A stretch of 64,000 nt of DNA from an uncultured Muribaculaceae bacterium (GTDB lineage Bacteria; Bacteroidota; Bacteroidia; Bacteroidales; Muribaculaceae), in contig CAMWIJ010000005.1 of the NCBI GenBank assembly GCA_947174275.1, forward strand, positions 1-64,000, written 5' to 3'. The position numbers and the translations under genes were made by a program. The notes under the pieces were generated by a model. That model was given only the letters and a program-made list of their open reading frames with translations. It was not told the origin of the DNA and made no database searches. Below, in pieces: positions 18,128 through 29,024 of the stretch (within the stretch, counting starts at the first letter, position 1; each line of letters opens with the position of its first letter).

Positions 18128-20497
18128 TTACAATTTCAGCAATGAGGATGCGTTGTCGGAGTTGTTGAGCGAACGCCGCGACGAGCGGAACAGCGTGCCG
18201 AAATCAGCCGAATAGCTTGCCGACAACACCACCATGTTGCCATTGTTGCGGATATAGCGGTCAGATGATGACGGATTGACCGGCGAATAACTCCACGACG
18301 GATACTGCGAGCCACGACGTTCAAACATATACATCCAGTCGACACCGAGCGTCCAGTGCGATCCGGGCTTGTACTCTACGCTCAAAGCATCGCCGTTCTC
18401 ATATTTTCCGACATAATTTCCGTTGAGATACTTGCCCGGCACTCTGCGCCAATATGACACGGTAAACGGACCGTGGTTCCACCACATAGTGAAATTGGCG
18501 TCAAATGTTGTCAGATGATGCTTCCACGACTCCGCCGCCGACTGATAATATTCCACGGAAAAACTTGCGCTGGCTCCGAACCCCGCTATTTCCGATATCT
18601 TCAGTTTCACGGCGTTATTCATATAACGCAGCCACTTGCCGTTGACTGTCTGCCGCAGAAACAAATGGTCGCCCAGATATGCGACATCATTTATTTCATT
18701 GCCGCGCATATCCATCACTGCCGCTATATATGTCGCCGAGAACTTTCCGGTGCGGTATGAGCCTGAAATCTGGCCGTAATAAATATCTGACACCTTGAGG
18801 TCGGGATTTCCGTTTGACACAAGGTAGGGCGTCTGCTGCTGCGGACAGTCGGTAAGCGCCGAAAGCGATGGTATCGACGGCGAATAGCTGAATGCACCGT
18901 TCACACTCCAGTGCCGGTCGATAGTCCACGAAACCTGCGCCGTAGATAGATTTTTGATGAAATGACGGCGGTTAAGGTCGTTTTTGGTCCAGAACATCTT
19001 CACTCCGGTGGCAAGCGACAGATACACATCGCCGACCTGCTGTCCGAGCCGCGCGTAGGCATAGTTGTTGTTTTCGGTCAGCACCGGCTTGTTATCCGAC
19101 AACAGATATCTGTTGGTGCTTCTCGACAGGGTGTTCTGGAGTCCGGCCGAGAGTGATGTGTTGTCGCTGAACGAATGATTGTAACACACCTCGGAAATCA
19201 ACGACCGGCGGCGACTGTCGACATCCATCACATAGTCGGTCACATCGCCGTCATCATATACATAACTGTTGGTGCGGCGGTAGTCGCTCGAACTGAGTGT
19301 ACCCACTATCTGCGCCTCGATTGAATTACGGCTATTGAAATCATGTCGAAAAAACAGGTCGAGCGAGGGTGAGAAGTCATTGCTTTTCACGTGATTGAGA
19401 TTATTATAGTCACCAAGGCTCGAGTCATGCGTCGAACTGATGAAGCGGCTTTTGTTGACACTCGGCATCACGCGGAAAGTAGCCGAAAACAGCGTGTTTG
19501 CAGTCGGCGTCCAGTCATATTTCAACCTCACGTTGTGATAACTGTAATTAAACGGATTGCGGTCGTGCGTCTGCAGGTCGACACGGAAATCATCACCGAT
19601 GAAACTCTCGTCGGTATCGTCATATACCTGCTGATAGTTTCTCCACGACGGACTGTAGAGGAGCGAGAATTGTGAAGCGCCCTGATGATATGAAGTCTTT
19701 ATGTTTGCGTCGACGAATGCCGTACTGACAGCACTGCGCCCCCATGCATATATCTGTCCGCCGTCGCTCCGCTCCTTGAGCGTTATGTTTATGAAGCCGC
19801 TGTTACCACGGTCGGCATAGCGGGCAGGCGTGATACGCGAATACTCTATCTTTGCGATATCCTTAGGCTGCAGCGAGTTGAAATCATCAATCGTCGACGG
19901 CACTCCATTGATGAGTATGACAGGCGTCCGGCCGTCGACCGTCACCGTCCGGCTAATAGGGTTGGCATCAAGGCCGGCAAGTGGCAGTTTCTGGAAAAGA
20001 CTCACCGCCGTGGAAGAGGCTTTCACGTCAGAAGCCGACGGAAACAGTATTGTTCGTCCCCGCACTTCCGACACTCCTGAAGCGGTCGCAGTCACCTCTC
20101 CGAGTGTCACGCCTTCCGACAGATACACCGTGCCCAGCGAGGAGTCACCAGATCCGGGTATCACGATTTCCGTCGTATTGAAGCCCGTCATCGACACCTC
20201 GAGACGCACACCCGAATTATCATCGGTGGCGACTTCAAACACACCGTTATCGCCCGAGGCGGTTCCGGCAAGAAAACGTTCGCCGGCAAACAGTCGGCAC
20301 GATGCTCCGACAATGGCGGTGGAATCGCTGTCTGAACATACTGTTCCGCTTATCGTACGCGCCGAAAGCGCGAACTGCGTGCATCCCGCCGCCGACAAGC
20401 CTACCGACAGCACCAAAGTCTTAAATCTGCATATAATTCCGTACATGATATTGCCACTTAACATATATAAATATAAAAATAGATGATTAATTATCAA
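18128..20497 (-). CDS. TonB-dependent receptor / outer membrane beta-barrel family protein with N-terminal carboxypeptidase-like regulatory domain
   Basis: RTISGTVCSDSDSTAIVGASCRLF, VDGRTPVILINGVPSTIDDFNSLQPKDIAKIEYSRITPARYADRGNSGFINITLK; long beta-rich C-terminal half. Start could be 20446 or 20464. Confidence 0.85.
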   Translation of the reverse strand: MIINHLFLYLYMLSGNIMYGIICRFKTLVLSVGLSAAGCTQFALSARTISGTVCSDSDSTAIVGASCRLFAGERFLAGTASGDNGVFEVATDDNSGVRLEVSMTGFNTTEIVIPGSGDSSLGTVYLSEGVTLGEVTATASGVSEVRGRTILFPSASDVKASSTAVSLFQKLPLAGLDANPISRTVTVDGRTPVILINGVPSTIDDFNSLQPKDIAKIEYSRITPARYADRGNSGFINITLKERSDGGQIYAWGRSAVSTAFVDANIKTSYHQGASQFSLLYSPSWRNYQQVYDDTDESFIGDDFRVDLQTHDRNPFNYSYHNVRLKYDWTPTANTLFSATFRVMPSVNKSRFISSTHDSSLGDYNNLNHVKSNDFSPSLDLFFRHDFNSRNSIEAQIVGTLSSSDYRRTNSYVYDDGDVTDYVMDVDSRRRSLISEVCYNHSFSDNTSLSAGLQNTLSRSTNRYLLSDNKPVLTENNNYAYARLGQQVGDVYLSLATGVKMFWTKNDLNRRHFIKNLSTAQVSWTIDRHWSVNGAFSYSPSIPSLSALTDCPQQQTPYLVSNGNPDLKVSDIYYGQISGSYRTGKFSATYIAAVMDMRGNEINDVAYLGDHLFLRQTVNGKWLRYMNNAVKLKISEIAGFGASASFSVEYYQSAAESWKHHLTTFDANFTMWWNHGPFTVSYWRRVPGKYLNGNYVGKYENGDALSVEYKPGSHWTLGVDWMYMFERRGSQYPSWSYSPVNPSSSDRYIRNNGNMVVLSASYSADFGTLFRSSRRSLNNSDNASSLLKL

Positions 20498-20649
20498 CCT
20501 CCGCTCAACTCATATATATTAAGACAGACAACACCCCCGAATCATTACTGCAAATTACAATTTTTTTTAATCTAATATTTGCCATTGCGGCAAAAAATGG
20601 CTCAAGCCCAAATTGCTGTTCATATTACAGTCTCAGTTTAATATTGCTG

Positions 20650-20819
20650 TGAGGGTGTTGCAAAACTTCATATTGTAGGGACGCACGGCTCGTGCGTCCG
20701 CTTGTAATACCTGATAATCAGTTTATTAGCGGACGTACGAGCCGTGCATCCCTACATTTTGGAGGTATTTCTCTGAGTTCTGCAACACCCACACAATATG
20801 AAGCGCTGCAACACCCTCA
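20650..20819. repeat. Dispersed nested-palindrome repeat family R1, copy A
   Basis: GGGTGTTGCA (20653-20662) / TGCAACACCC (20781-20790) terminal inverted repeats; core GGGACGCACGGCTCGTGCGTCCG...GCGGACGTACGAGCCGTGCATCCC; extra right end ACAATATGAAGCGCTGCAACACCCTCA to 20819. Confidence 0.9.
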
Positions 20820-20887
20820 AGGCAAAGCCGGGAATTACTATATTTCCAAGTACTGTTATTTCGGCTTGATCCCAAAAAGTGTCGGTA

Positions 20888-21487
20888 TCAGCTGTGGCGC
20901 TGGAGGAGTTCGCGCTCTATTTCGGGGAGGGTGACGTTCATCTGCTCCATGAGCACGAGCAGGTGATATATGAGGTCGGAAGCCTCGTAGATGAAGCGGT
21001 CACGGTTGCCGTCGACAGCCTCGATTGTCGACTCTACGGCTTCCTCGCCCACTTTCTGGGCTATTTTTTTCACCCCTTTGATAAAGAGCTTGGTGGTGTA
21101 GGAATTTTCGGGCATCTCTGCATGCCGCCTCTCGATGAGTTTCGAAAGCGAGCGTATGAAACCGTCCTCGGCCGGAGTATCGAAGCAGGCCTCAGTGCCA
21201 CGGTGACACGTAGGCCCGACCGGAATTGCCTTGATAAGCAGAGTGTCGCCGTCGCAATCGGCATACATATCCTTTACTTCGAGGAAATTGCCCGAGGTCT
21301 CCCCTTTTGTCCACAGTGTGCCGCGCGTGCGGCTGTAAAATGTGACACGCCCCTCGGCCACTGTCTTTTCAAGCGCTTTCCTGTTCATGTATCCAAGCAT
21401 GAGCACCTTAAGCGTCACTGCATTTTGAACAACGACGGGCAGCAGTCCGTCGGCACATTTATCGAGATTGAAATCGGAAAAATTCAT
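20888..21487 (-). CDS. hisIE: Bifunctional phosphoribosyl-AMP cyclohydrolase / phosphoribosyl-ATP diphosphatase
   Basis: LPVVVQNAVTLKVLMLGYMNRKALEKTVAEGRVTFYSRTRGTLWTKGETSGNFL, C-terminal HisE-like region. Confidence 0.95.
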   Translation of the reverse strand: MNFSDFNLDKCADGLLPVVVQNAVTLKVLMLGYMNRKALEKTVAEGRVTFYSRTRGTLWTKGETSGNFLEVKDMYADCDGDTLLIKAIPVGPTCHRGTEACFDTPAEDGFIRSLSKLIERRHAEMPENSYTTKLFIKGVKKIAQKVGEEAVESTIEAVDGNRDRFIYEASDLIYHLLVLMEQMNVTLPEIERELLQRHS

Positions 21488-21497
21488 ATTGTCGGAA

Positions 21498-22256
21498 TTA
21501 TAATCTTACTGGTATGTTTCGCGCTGCAAGCTGTCGCTTGAGAGCGTCGATAGTGATTTCGCCGTAGTGGAAGATACTTGCGGCAAGAGCGGCATCGGCG
21601 CGTCCGTCGGTGAGCACATCGGCGATATCGCTGACACTGCCTGCTCCACCTGACGCGATGACCGGAATATCGAGAGCCGAGGCAAGCGCCGCATACGTCT
21701 GGCATGGGTAGCCCGAGCGTGTGCCGTCATGGTTCATGGAGGTGAACAGTATCTCGCCAGCACCCAGGCTCTGCACCCTATGCGCCCACTCGAAGAGCTC
21801 GATATCGGTCAGGCGCGAACCTCCGTGGGTGGTGATACGCCATGAGCCGTCGTCGATGGTGCGGGCGTCTATAGCCACAACGACAAACTGACTGCCGTAT
21901 TTCGCTGCAATTTCACTGATGAGATACGGATTTGCCACTGCGGCCGAGTTGACGGTAATCTTATCGGCACCGGCGTCAAGCAACGCCGCGGCATCGTCGA
22001 CCGACGATATGCCGCCACCGACCGTAAACGGTATGTTGACACGGTCGGCCACCCGTTCCACCATTCGTGTGAATGTCGAACGACCCTCTTTCGAAGCCGT
22101 GATGTCGAGATACACAAGTTCGTCGGCGCCTTCGAGCGCATATCTTGCACCAAGTTCCACCGGGTCACCCACATCGGCGAGCCCCTCGAAATTAATGCCT
22201 TTGACGGTGCGCCCGTTCTTTACATCAAGGCACGGTATGATACGTTTTGCTAACAT
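21498..22256 (-). CDS. hisF: Imidazole glycerol phosphate synthase subunit HisF
   Basis: [55 protein letters not shown]. Confidence 0.97.
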   Translation of the reverse strand: MLAKRIIPCLDVKNGRTVKGINFEGLADVGDPVELGARYALEGADELVYLDITASKEGRSTFTRMVERVADRVNIPFTVGGGISSVDDAAALLDAGADKITVNSAAVANPYLISEIAAKYGSQFVVVAIDARTIDDGSWRITTHGGSRLTDIELFEWAHRVQSLGAGEILFTSMNHDGTRSGYPCQTYAALASALDIPVIASGGAGSVSDIADVLTDGRADAALAASIFHYGEITIDALKRQLAARNIPVRL

Positions 22257-22981
22257 AATTTTTCAAGTTGATTAAGCGTGACACGACCTTCATAAAGCGC
22301 CTTCCCGACAATGACGCGGCGCAGACCGAGCTCCGCGCATTTCTCCACATCGGCGAGCGAAGATATGCCGCCGCTTACGGTGAAGTCGACATCAGGATAC
22401 TTCGCCTGTATCTCAGTGTACAGGTCGAACGACGGTCCCTGCAGCATGCCGTCGCGCGAGATGTCGGTCACGATTGCCTGGGTCAGTCCGGCAGGGAGAA
22501 AACGCTGCACGATATTGTCAATCGTGATGTCCGTATCGCCGAGCCATCCCGACACCGCCACCTTGCCGTCACGAAGGTCAGCGCCGAGCACCATCATGTC
22601 ACATCCATATCGCCCGAGCCACTTTTCGAAAAGCTCCGGCTGCTTTGCGGCCACACTGCCTATCACGGCAAACGCGCATCCGGCATTGACACAATCGCGC
22701 ATGTCGTCGTCAGTCTTTATGCCGCCGCCCCACTCTATGCGCGCCTCAGAGCTAGCCGAAGCCATCTGCTCGAGCACCCGCAGATTGCACGGACGCCCGG
22801 CCTTAGCGCCGTCAAGGTCGACGGCATGAATGCGCGTGAACCCGTGGTCGGCGAAACGCTTTACCATATCGACCGGCGACGCGTCATACACCGTTTTTGC
22901 ATTGTAGTCGCCCTGCGACAGCCGCACACACTTCCCGTCGATTATATCGATTGCGGGTATTATATCTATCTGTCCGCTCAT
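22250..22981 (-). CDS. hisA: 1-(5-phosphoribosyl)-5-[(5-phosphoribosylamino)methylideneamino]imidazole-4-carboxamide isomerase
   Basis: [46 protein letters not shown]. Confidence 0.96.
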   Translation of the reverse strand: MSGQIDIIPAIDIIDGKCVRLSQGDYNAKTVYDASPVDMVKRFADHGFTRIHAVDLDGAKAGRPCNLRVLEQMASASSEARIEWGGGIKTDDDMRDCVNAGCAFAVIGSVAAKQPELFEKWLGRYGCDMMVLGADLRDGKVAVSGWLGDTDITIDNIVQRFLPAGLTQAIVTDISRDGMLQGPSFDLYTEIQAKYPDVDFTVSGGISSLADVEKCAELGLRRVIVGKALYEGRVTLNQLEKLC

Positions 22982-23571
22982 AGGCTCAGGAAATTTTTCA
23001 ATATCTTCTCTCCCACATCTCCGCTTTTTTCGGGATGGAACTGCGTGCCGTAGAAATTCTCATATTTCAGCGCCGCGCTAAACATCATGCCGCCCGCTCC
23101 GTAGCGTGTCGTAGCTATGGTGTCGGGACACAGGTCTGCCCGGAACGAATGCACGTAATATACATAGCTTCCGGGCTCAATTCCTTTAAACAGTTTCCCT
23201 TCAAGATTGCTGATACTGTTCCAGCCCATGTGCGGCACTTTGTCGCCCGGCTGCGGCTGGAAACGACGCACGCGGGTGTCAAACAGTCCTATTCCGTCGG
23301 CATCACCCTCGTCGGTATGCCTGCACATCACCTGCATGCCTACACAGATGCCGAGCACCGGACGGCGCAGACGTTTTATCACCTCGTCGAGACCGGCCTC
23401 GCGTAGACGCCCTATTGCCTCGCCGGCATGACCTACTCCCGGAAGCAGCACCCTGTCGGCACGACGTATCGTTTCGGCATCGGCCGTCAGCGCCCATTCC
23501 GCGCCGAGGCGGTTGAGTGCATTCTCCACCGAGCGGAGATTGCCGGTCTTATAATCTATTATAGCTATCAT
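22978..23571 (-). CDS. hisH: Imidazole glycerol phosphate synthase subunit HisH
   Basis: IIDYKTGNLRSVENAL, LLPGVGHAG, PVLGICVGMQVM, GTQFHPEKSG. Confidence 0.96.
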   Translation of the reverse strand: MIAIIDYKTGNLRSVENALNRLGAEWALTADAETIRRADRVLLPGVGHAGEAIGRLREAGLDEVIKRLRRPVLGICVGMQVMCRHTDEGDADGIGLFDTRVRRFQPQPGDKVPHMGWNSISNLEGKLFKGIEPGSYVYYVHSFRADLCPDTIATTRYGAGGMMFSAALKYENFYGTQFHPEKSGDVGEKILKNFLSL

Positions 23572-23589
23572 TCTGATATCCTGTTTTAC

Positions 23590-24684
23590 TTATAATACAC
23601 CTTTGCTCGAAGGCAGGTCGTAGCTGAACGGATTGCGGCTCACTGCCTGGCGCAATGCCCGTGCAAATGCCTTGAACACCCCTTCGATGATGTGATGGTT
23701 ATTCTCTCCGCGTGCCAACACATACAGATTGGCATGCATTGCCGAGGCGAGTGACTTGAACACATGCGCATACATCTCGGTAGGAGTGTCGCCCACATAC
23801 TCACGGGTGAAATCAACATCCCACACAAGCTCGCTGCGGCCTCCGAAATCAATCAGCACCATAGCCCTGCTCTCGTCCATAGGCAACACAAAGCCGTAGC
23901 GCTCGATGCCCCGTTTCGATCCCAATGCCTGATATATGGCCTCGCCGAGAGCTATCGCCACATCCTCCATCGTGTGATGCTCGTCGACCTCGAGATCGCC
24001 GCGGCAGGTGATATTTAGCGTGACGCCTCCGTGGTGGGGTATCTGGTCAAGCATGTGGTCGTAAAATTTCAGACCGGTGTCGATTTTCGACGGAGCGCCA
24101 CCGTCAAGATTGAGATAGAGGTCGATTTTCGTCTCAGAGGTGTTGCGTGCGATATGAGCGTCGCGTCCTGACGATAGTATGCGCCGCGCTATCTCCATCC
24201 AGTCGGATGTGGCCATGACGCACCCCTGCGGCAGCTCGCCGGTCTCCCCCACCATTATGCCTTGCGCTCCGAGATTGACGGCGAGCTCCATGTCGGTGAG
24301 CCGGTCGCCGATAACGAACGACGCGCCCAGATCGTAGCTTCCGTCAATATATCGACCGAGCATGCCGGTACGCGGCTTGCGGGTCGGAGCATTGTCATGC
24401 GGGAAACTGCGGTCGATCAGTATGTCGTCAAACTCCACCCCCTCGCCGCGCAATGTGTCGAGCATCATATTGTGTGCGGGCCAGAATGTTTCTTCGGGGA
24501 AAGATGCCGTGCCAAGGCCGTCCTGGTTGCTGACCATGACAAGCTCATAGCCCTTTCCTGCGAGAGCACGCAATGCGGATATCGCCCCCGGCACGAAGCG
24601 CAGTTTCTCCAGTGAGTCGATCTGCTCGTCGGCAGGTTCCGCGATTATTGTGCCGTCGCGGTCGATGAATATGGCTTTTTTCAT
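23590..24684 (-). CDS. hisB: Bifunctional histidinol-phosphatase / imidazoleglycerol-phosphate dehydratase
   Basis: N-terminal [13 protein letters not shown]-terminal [53 protein letters not shown]. Confidence 0.96.
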   Translation of the reverse strand: MKKAIFIDRDGTIIAEPADEQIDSLEKLRFVPGAISALRALAGKGYELVMVSNQDGLGTASFPEETFWPAHNMMLDTLRGEGVEFDDILIDRSFPHDNAPTRKPRTGMLGRYIDGSYDLGASFVIGDRLTDMELAVNLGAQGIMVGETGELPQGCVMATSDWMEIARRILSSGRDAHIARNTSETKIDLYLNLDGGAPSKIDTGLKFYDHMLDQIPHHGGVTLNITCRGDLEVDEHHTMEDVAIALGEAIYQALGSKRGIERYGFVLPMDESRAMVLIDFGGRSELVWDVDFTREYVGDTPTEMYAHVFKSLASAMHANLYVLARGENNHHIIEGVFKAFARALRQAVSRNPFSYDLPSSKGVL

Positions 24685-25742
24685 GATGGCTGCTGATTAT
24701 TGCCGCTGTATTCTTTCAATAACGATATCACACGCGCATTCTCCTGCGGAGTTCCGACTGTCACGCGCAGACACCCCTCGCAGGCAAGCAGACGGCTGCG
24801 GTTGCGCACTATGACTCCGTTCTCCACAAGATAGTCATACACCTCATCGGGGCCGTCGACCTTCACAAGAATGAAATTGGCATCAGAGGGGAATACCTCG
24901 CTGACAAACGACAGCTCACGCAACATCGCCGCAAGCGCGTCGCGCTCACGTATGATTTCCGCCACATGCTCAGCGATATCGTCGCCGGCGATATGCTCCA
25001 TGACCTTAAGCTGGGTCGGGCCGTTCACATTATACGGATATTTTACCTTAGAGAACAATGCGGCCACCTCCTCGCAGGCAAATGCCATGCCCAGTCGCAG
25101 CGACGCCAGTCCCCATGCCTTTGAAAATGTCTGGAGCACGATTACATTGGGATAGCTGTCGAGCACATCAAGCATCGAGCCACGCTCCGAGAAATCGATG
25201 TAAGCCTCGTCAACCACCACAATTCCGTCGAATGCCTCGGCCAGACGCGCTATATCTGCGCGGGGAAAAGCATTGGCTGTCGGATTGTTGGGCGAACAAA
25301 TCCATATCACTTTGGTGCGCGGGTCGGCAGCCTTGAGCAGACGGTTGACCGGAAGAGAGAAATCGCTGCGCAGCTGCACCTCTCGATACTCCACATCATT
25401 GATTGCCGCGGCCACGCTATAGACCCCGTAGCTCGGAGCGATAGCCACGACATTGTCCTCGCCCGGACGGCAGAATATACGGTAGACCAGGTCAATCGCC
25501 TCGTCAGAGCCGGCTCCACCCACAAAAATCTGCTCCGGGCGCACACCCTTCAGCTCTGCGATATGCTGTTTGAGCTGATGCTGATGCGGGTCGGGATAAC
25601 GGTTCACGCCATTGTCGTAGGGACTCTCGTTGGCATCAAGCCACACAGAGATGTCTCCCCCCTTGAATTCATCGCGGGCCGTGGAATACGGAGCCAGAGC
25701 CAGTATGTTAGGCCGGACATAGTCTAATGGATTTTTCGTCAT
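24681..25742 (-). CDS. hisC: Histidinol-phosphate aminotransferase
   Basis: [53 protein letters not shown]. Confidence 0.95.
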   Translation of the reverse strand: MTKNPLDYVRPNILALAPYSTARDEFKGGDISVWLDANESPYDNGVNRYPDPHQHQLKQHIAELKGVRPEQIFVGGAGSDEAIDLVYRIFCRPGEDNVVAIAPSYGVYSVAAAINDVEYREVQLRSDFSLPVNRLLKAADPRTKVIWICSPNNPTANAFPRADIARLAEAFDGIVVVDEAYIDFSERGSMLDVLDSYPNVIVLQTFSKAWGLASLRLGMAFACEEVAALFSKVKYPYNVNGPTQLKVMEHIAGDDIAEHVAEIIRERDALAAMLRELSFVSEVFPSDANFILVKVDGPDEVYDYLVENGVIVRNRSRLLACEGCLRVTVGTPQENARVISLLKEYSGNNQQPS

Positions 25743-25788
25743 TATTTTATAATGATTAAATCTGATGTTATAATGATTATATCGGATG

Positions 25789-27066
25789 TTACTCTTCGAG
25801 ACGCACTTTCACCGCCAGGGCATGCGCGTCAAGCCCCTCGGCGTCGGCCATCGTCACTATCACGTCGGAGAGCGAGCGGAGTCCGTTGCGGGTCAGTTCC
25901 TGATATGTGATTTTTTTCATGAAACTGTCGATGTTGACCCCGCTGTAGGAGGTCGCCCAGCCCGAAGTGGGGAGAGTGTGGTTTGTGCCGGAGGCATAAT
26001 CGCCGGCGCTCTCGGGCGAATAGTTGCCGATAAACACACTTCCGGCCGACGTTATCTCATCGGCCGCCTTCCACGGCTCCGACATAGATATTATAAGATG
26101 CTCCGAGGCATACTTGTTGGCGAAGTCAATCATATCGCCGCGCGAACGGAGCACTATAAGCCGGCTCTGCGACAGCGACCCGGCCACCGAGTCCTTACGC
26201 GACAACTGCGCGGTGAGAGTCTCCACCTCATCGGCCACACTACGCGCCAGGTCAGCGCTGTCAGTGACAAGTATAGCCTGCGAGTCAGGCCCGTGTTCGG
26301 CCTGCGAAAGCAGGTCGGCGGCCACATAGCGCGGCGACGCCGTGGCGTCGGCCATCACCATCACCTCGCTCGGGCCGGCAGGCATGTCTATAGATACTAT
26401 CCCGGCCACCATCTGCTTGGCACATGTCACAAAGCGGTTGCCCGGACCGAATATCTTGTCGACACGCGGTATCGACTCTGTGCCTTTGGCCATTGCGGCG
26501 ATTGCCTGGGCGCCACCCACCTTATATATCTCGTCGATGCCGCACACTTTTGCCGCATAGACAATCTCAGGAGCGACCCCGCGTCCGGCGGTAAACGGAG
26601 TGCACAATATGCGGCGCCTGCAGCCGGCTATCCTTGCCGGAATCGCAAGCATCAGCACCGTGGAGAACAATGGCGCGCGTCCTCCGGGTATGTACAGCCC
26701 GACAGTGTTTATCGGCACCTGACGCTGCATGCATCTCACGCCCGGCGCGACCTCTACATCAACAGGATGCTCCATCAGCTGCGCCGCATGAAATTTCTCT
26801 ATATTGCGGGCGGCACGCTCTATCGCGTCGGCCACTTCGGGACGGATCTTTGCGACAGCCGCCTCGATCTCTGCGGCCGACATGCGCAGGTCGTCGAGCT
26901 CAACGCCGTCAAATTTCAGTGCAAGCTCCCTCAACGCGCTGTCACCCTCGTTGACAACTTTATTGATTATGTCGATTACCTTGCCGTCGACAGATTCTTC
27001 CTCGCGGAAATTGCGGCGACACAGCGCGCTCCACCTTTCCCGGTCAGGATACTCGAATATCTCCAT
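25789..27066 (-). CDS. hisD: Histidinol dehydrogenase
   Basis: [65 protein letters not shown]. Confidence 0.96.
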   Translation of the reverse strand: MEIFEYPDRERWSALCRRNFREEESVDGKVIDIINKVVNEGDSALRELALKFDGVELDDLRMSAAEIEAAVAKIRPEVADAIERAARNIEKFHAAQLMEHPVDVEVAPGVRCMQRQVPINTVGLYIPGGRAPLFSTVLMLAIPARIAGCRRRILCTPFTAGRGVAPEIVYAAKVCGIDEIYKVGGAQAIAAMAKGTESIPRVDKIFGPGNRFVTCAKQMVAGIVSIDMPAGPSEVMVMADATASPRYVAADLLSQAEHGPDSQAILVTDSADLARSVADEVETLTAQLSRKDSVAGSLSQSRLIVLRSRGDMIDFANKYASEHLIISMSEPWKAADEITSAGSVFIGNYSPESAGDYASGTNHTLPTSGWATSYSGVNIDSFMKKITYQELTRNGLRSLSDVIVTMADAEGLDAHALAVKVRLEE

Positions 27067-27917
27067 CAGCGTATTATATTTTCAAGCGCGAGCACAAGAA
27101 TATCTTCTGCGCCAAGTCCTTTCAGTTTTTCAATCTTCTCCCAAAGCTCATCCTGAGGTATCACCACATGCATCGAATACCAGCCCTCTTCCGACAGCGG
27201 CATCAGCGTGGGGCTCTTCATGCCGGGCAGGAGCGCCACAGCCGCAGGTATGCGGTCCTGAGGTATATTCATGAGCACATATTTCATGCCGCGGCTGTCA
27301 AGAATAGAACTGAACCGGAATTTCAGCTTCGCAATCTCAGCGAGCTTTTCCTCGTCGAGATTTTTATTGGCAACAAGCACAGCCTCCGAAGCAAACACCT
27401 GCTCGACCTCAACAAGACCGTTCTGTATGAGCGTGCCGCCCGATGACACAATGTCGAAAATCGCGTCGGCCATGCCTACGGCGGGAGCCACCTCCACCGA
27501 ACCGGCAATCTCATGTATCTCGGCGCGGATATTCTTCTCTTCGATGAAACGGCGCAATATATTGGGATAGGAAGTGGCAATGCGACGGTTGTCAAACCAC
27601 TCCACACCGGTGTAATTCGCATCACGTGGCACTGCGAGCGATATGCGGCACGCTCCGAAGCCGAGGCGCATCGCCACATCGACATCCTCGCCTTTCTCGG
27701 CCACTTCATTCAATCCCACGATGCCGATATCAGCCACACCCATAGCCACAGCCTGGGGTATGTCATCGTCACGGAGATAAAGCACATCCATCGGAAATCC
27801 CTTTGCATGGGCTATGAGCTTACGGTTACCACCCGACATTCCGATACCGGCATCAGCCAGCAGTGCGAGACACTCCTCATTAAGACGTCCCTTCGCTTGA
27901 ATAGCTATTCTCAACAT
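27066..27917 (-). CDS. hisG: ATP phosphoribosyltransferase (long form)
   Basis: LRIAIQAKGRLNEECLALLADAGI, ADIGIVGLNEV, SGGTLIQNGLVEVEQV, C-terminal regulatory domain. Confidence 0.95.
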   Translation of the reverse strand: MLRIAIQAKGRLNEECLALLADAGIGMSGGNRKLIAHAKGFPMDVLYLRDDDIPQAVAMGVADIGIVGLNEVAEKGEDVDVAMRLGFGACRISLAVPRDANYTGVEWFDNRRIATSYPNILRRFIEEKNIRAEIHEIAGSVEVAPAVGMADAIFDIVSSGGTLIQNGLVEVEQVFASEAVLVANKNLDEEKLAEIAKLKFRFSSILDSRGMKYVLMNIPQDRIPAAVALLPGMKSPTLMPLSEEGWYSMHVVIPQDELWEKIEKLKGLGAEDILVLALENIIR

Positions 27918-28313
27918 ATTGTTTCTTTACCTTAGTTATTGACTATTGTTGTTTAATTCTGTTATCAGGCACACCCAAAATATCGATAAGCCCGGTTATA
28001 TCTTGCAAATTTACATAAAAAATTTAAATTTACTATCATTTTAACACAAAACAGCCCACTTAATATAAAAAAGGCGTCGACATGACACCAATTTTCACTT
28101 GTTCCCTATACAGCGACGCATCATGGCTAACGGCGCCATGCAGTATATGATCAGTTCGAAAGACCCGAAATATTTTAAGAACGGTTGCATAACTAAGCCT
28201 GATTGTTAAGTCTCGTTAAAGTTGGAAGTTTGTATTAAACCATTCATTTTTTCTGCTGTCTTAATAACAGAACTTCAAAAACGACAATAATAAAACAATA
28301 ATTCAAAAACAAG

Positions 28314-28865
28314 ATGAAAAAGAAACTATTAAGCGCAGCTCTCATTCTGGCAGCCCTCGTAAGCTTCAACGCCTCGGCTCAGCAACCCGCTACTGCAACC
28401 GACAATGCGACTGAGGCGACTTCGGCCCGGAATGTCAAAGCTGAAAAGAAAGATAAAGCGAAAAAAGACTGCTGCAAAGGCAAACGTCCCGATTTTTTCA
28501 AAGGAATCACGCTTACCGCCGACCAGCAGACAAAACTTGACGCACTCCGCCCCCGGCGTCCTCAGCATCCCGAAGGCACTGACGCCAAGGCTGACAATGC
28601 CAAAGGAGGCAAAGACGGCTTCAGAAAAGAGGGCAATGATGGTCGCCGTCACAACGGACACGGCGGCATGAATGCCGAATATATCAAAAATGTAAAGGAA
28701 ATACTTACTCCCGACCAGTATGTGGTATTCCTTGAAAACATCGTGCTGATGCCCGCAGACAACGCACCGCGCCACGGCGGCAAGGCATGTCACCGCAACG
28801 GCGGCAATCACAACCGTACCGAATGTCCCGAAAACGGCAACACAGCTGACAGCACTACAAAATAA
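28314..28865 (+). CDS. Secreted Spy/CpxP-like LTXXQ-motif protein (DUF4890-like), His/Cys-rich
   Basis: Signal peptide MKKKLLSAALILAALVSFNASAQ; two motifs ITLTADQQTKLDAL and EILTPDQYVVFLEN; CC, HNGHGG, CHRNGGNHNRTEC clusters. Confidence 0.65.
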   Translation: MKKKLLSAALILAALVSFNASAQQPATATDNATEATSARNVKAEKKDKAKKDCCKGKRPDFFKGITLTADQQTKLDALRPRRPQHPEGTDAKADNAKGGKDGFRKEGNDGRRHNGHGGMNAEYIKNVKEILTPDQYVVFLENIVLMPADNAPRHGGKACHRNGGNHNRTECPENGNTADSTTK

Positions 28866-28928
28866 ACGACACACACATTTTTCATAACAAATAATATTGT
28901 TTGATAGGTTAATAATTGATTGGTAATG

Positions 28929-28961
28929 AAAAGCGTTTCCCCGTGATGGAGAAACGCTTTT
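28929..28961 (+). terminator. Terminator downstream of the Spy-like gene
   Basis: AAAAGCGTTTC (28929-28939) / GAAACGCTTTT (28951-28961) followed by TT. Confidence 0.75.
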
Positions 28962-29024
28962 TAGTTATATCCTGACGAATGCTGATGCACACCCGATGTC
29001 ATGCGGAAACCGCAGACCGGCAGC

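Noticed and set aside
20692-20934. Small ORFs with shared IPDNQ.ISGRTSRASL peptide (also at 38030-38404 and 45914-46138)
   Set aside because: Peptide similarity comes from the R1 DNA repeat; no start or RBS context and no purifying-selection evidence, so treated as repeat, not protein family.
25786-27156. 456-aa plus-strand ORF antisense to hisD
   Set aside because: Fully opposite an unambiguous hisD; sequence is low-complexity and without family resemblance.
27918-28313. Possible histidine attenuator or T-box leader of the his operon
   Set aside because: No His-codon run in a leader peptide with alternative hairpins, and no T-box signature, seen on the minus strand.
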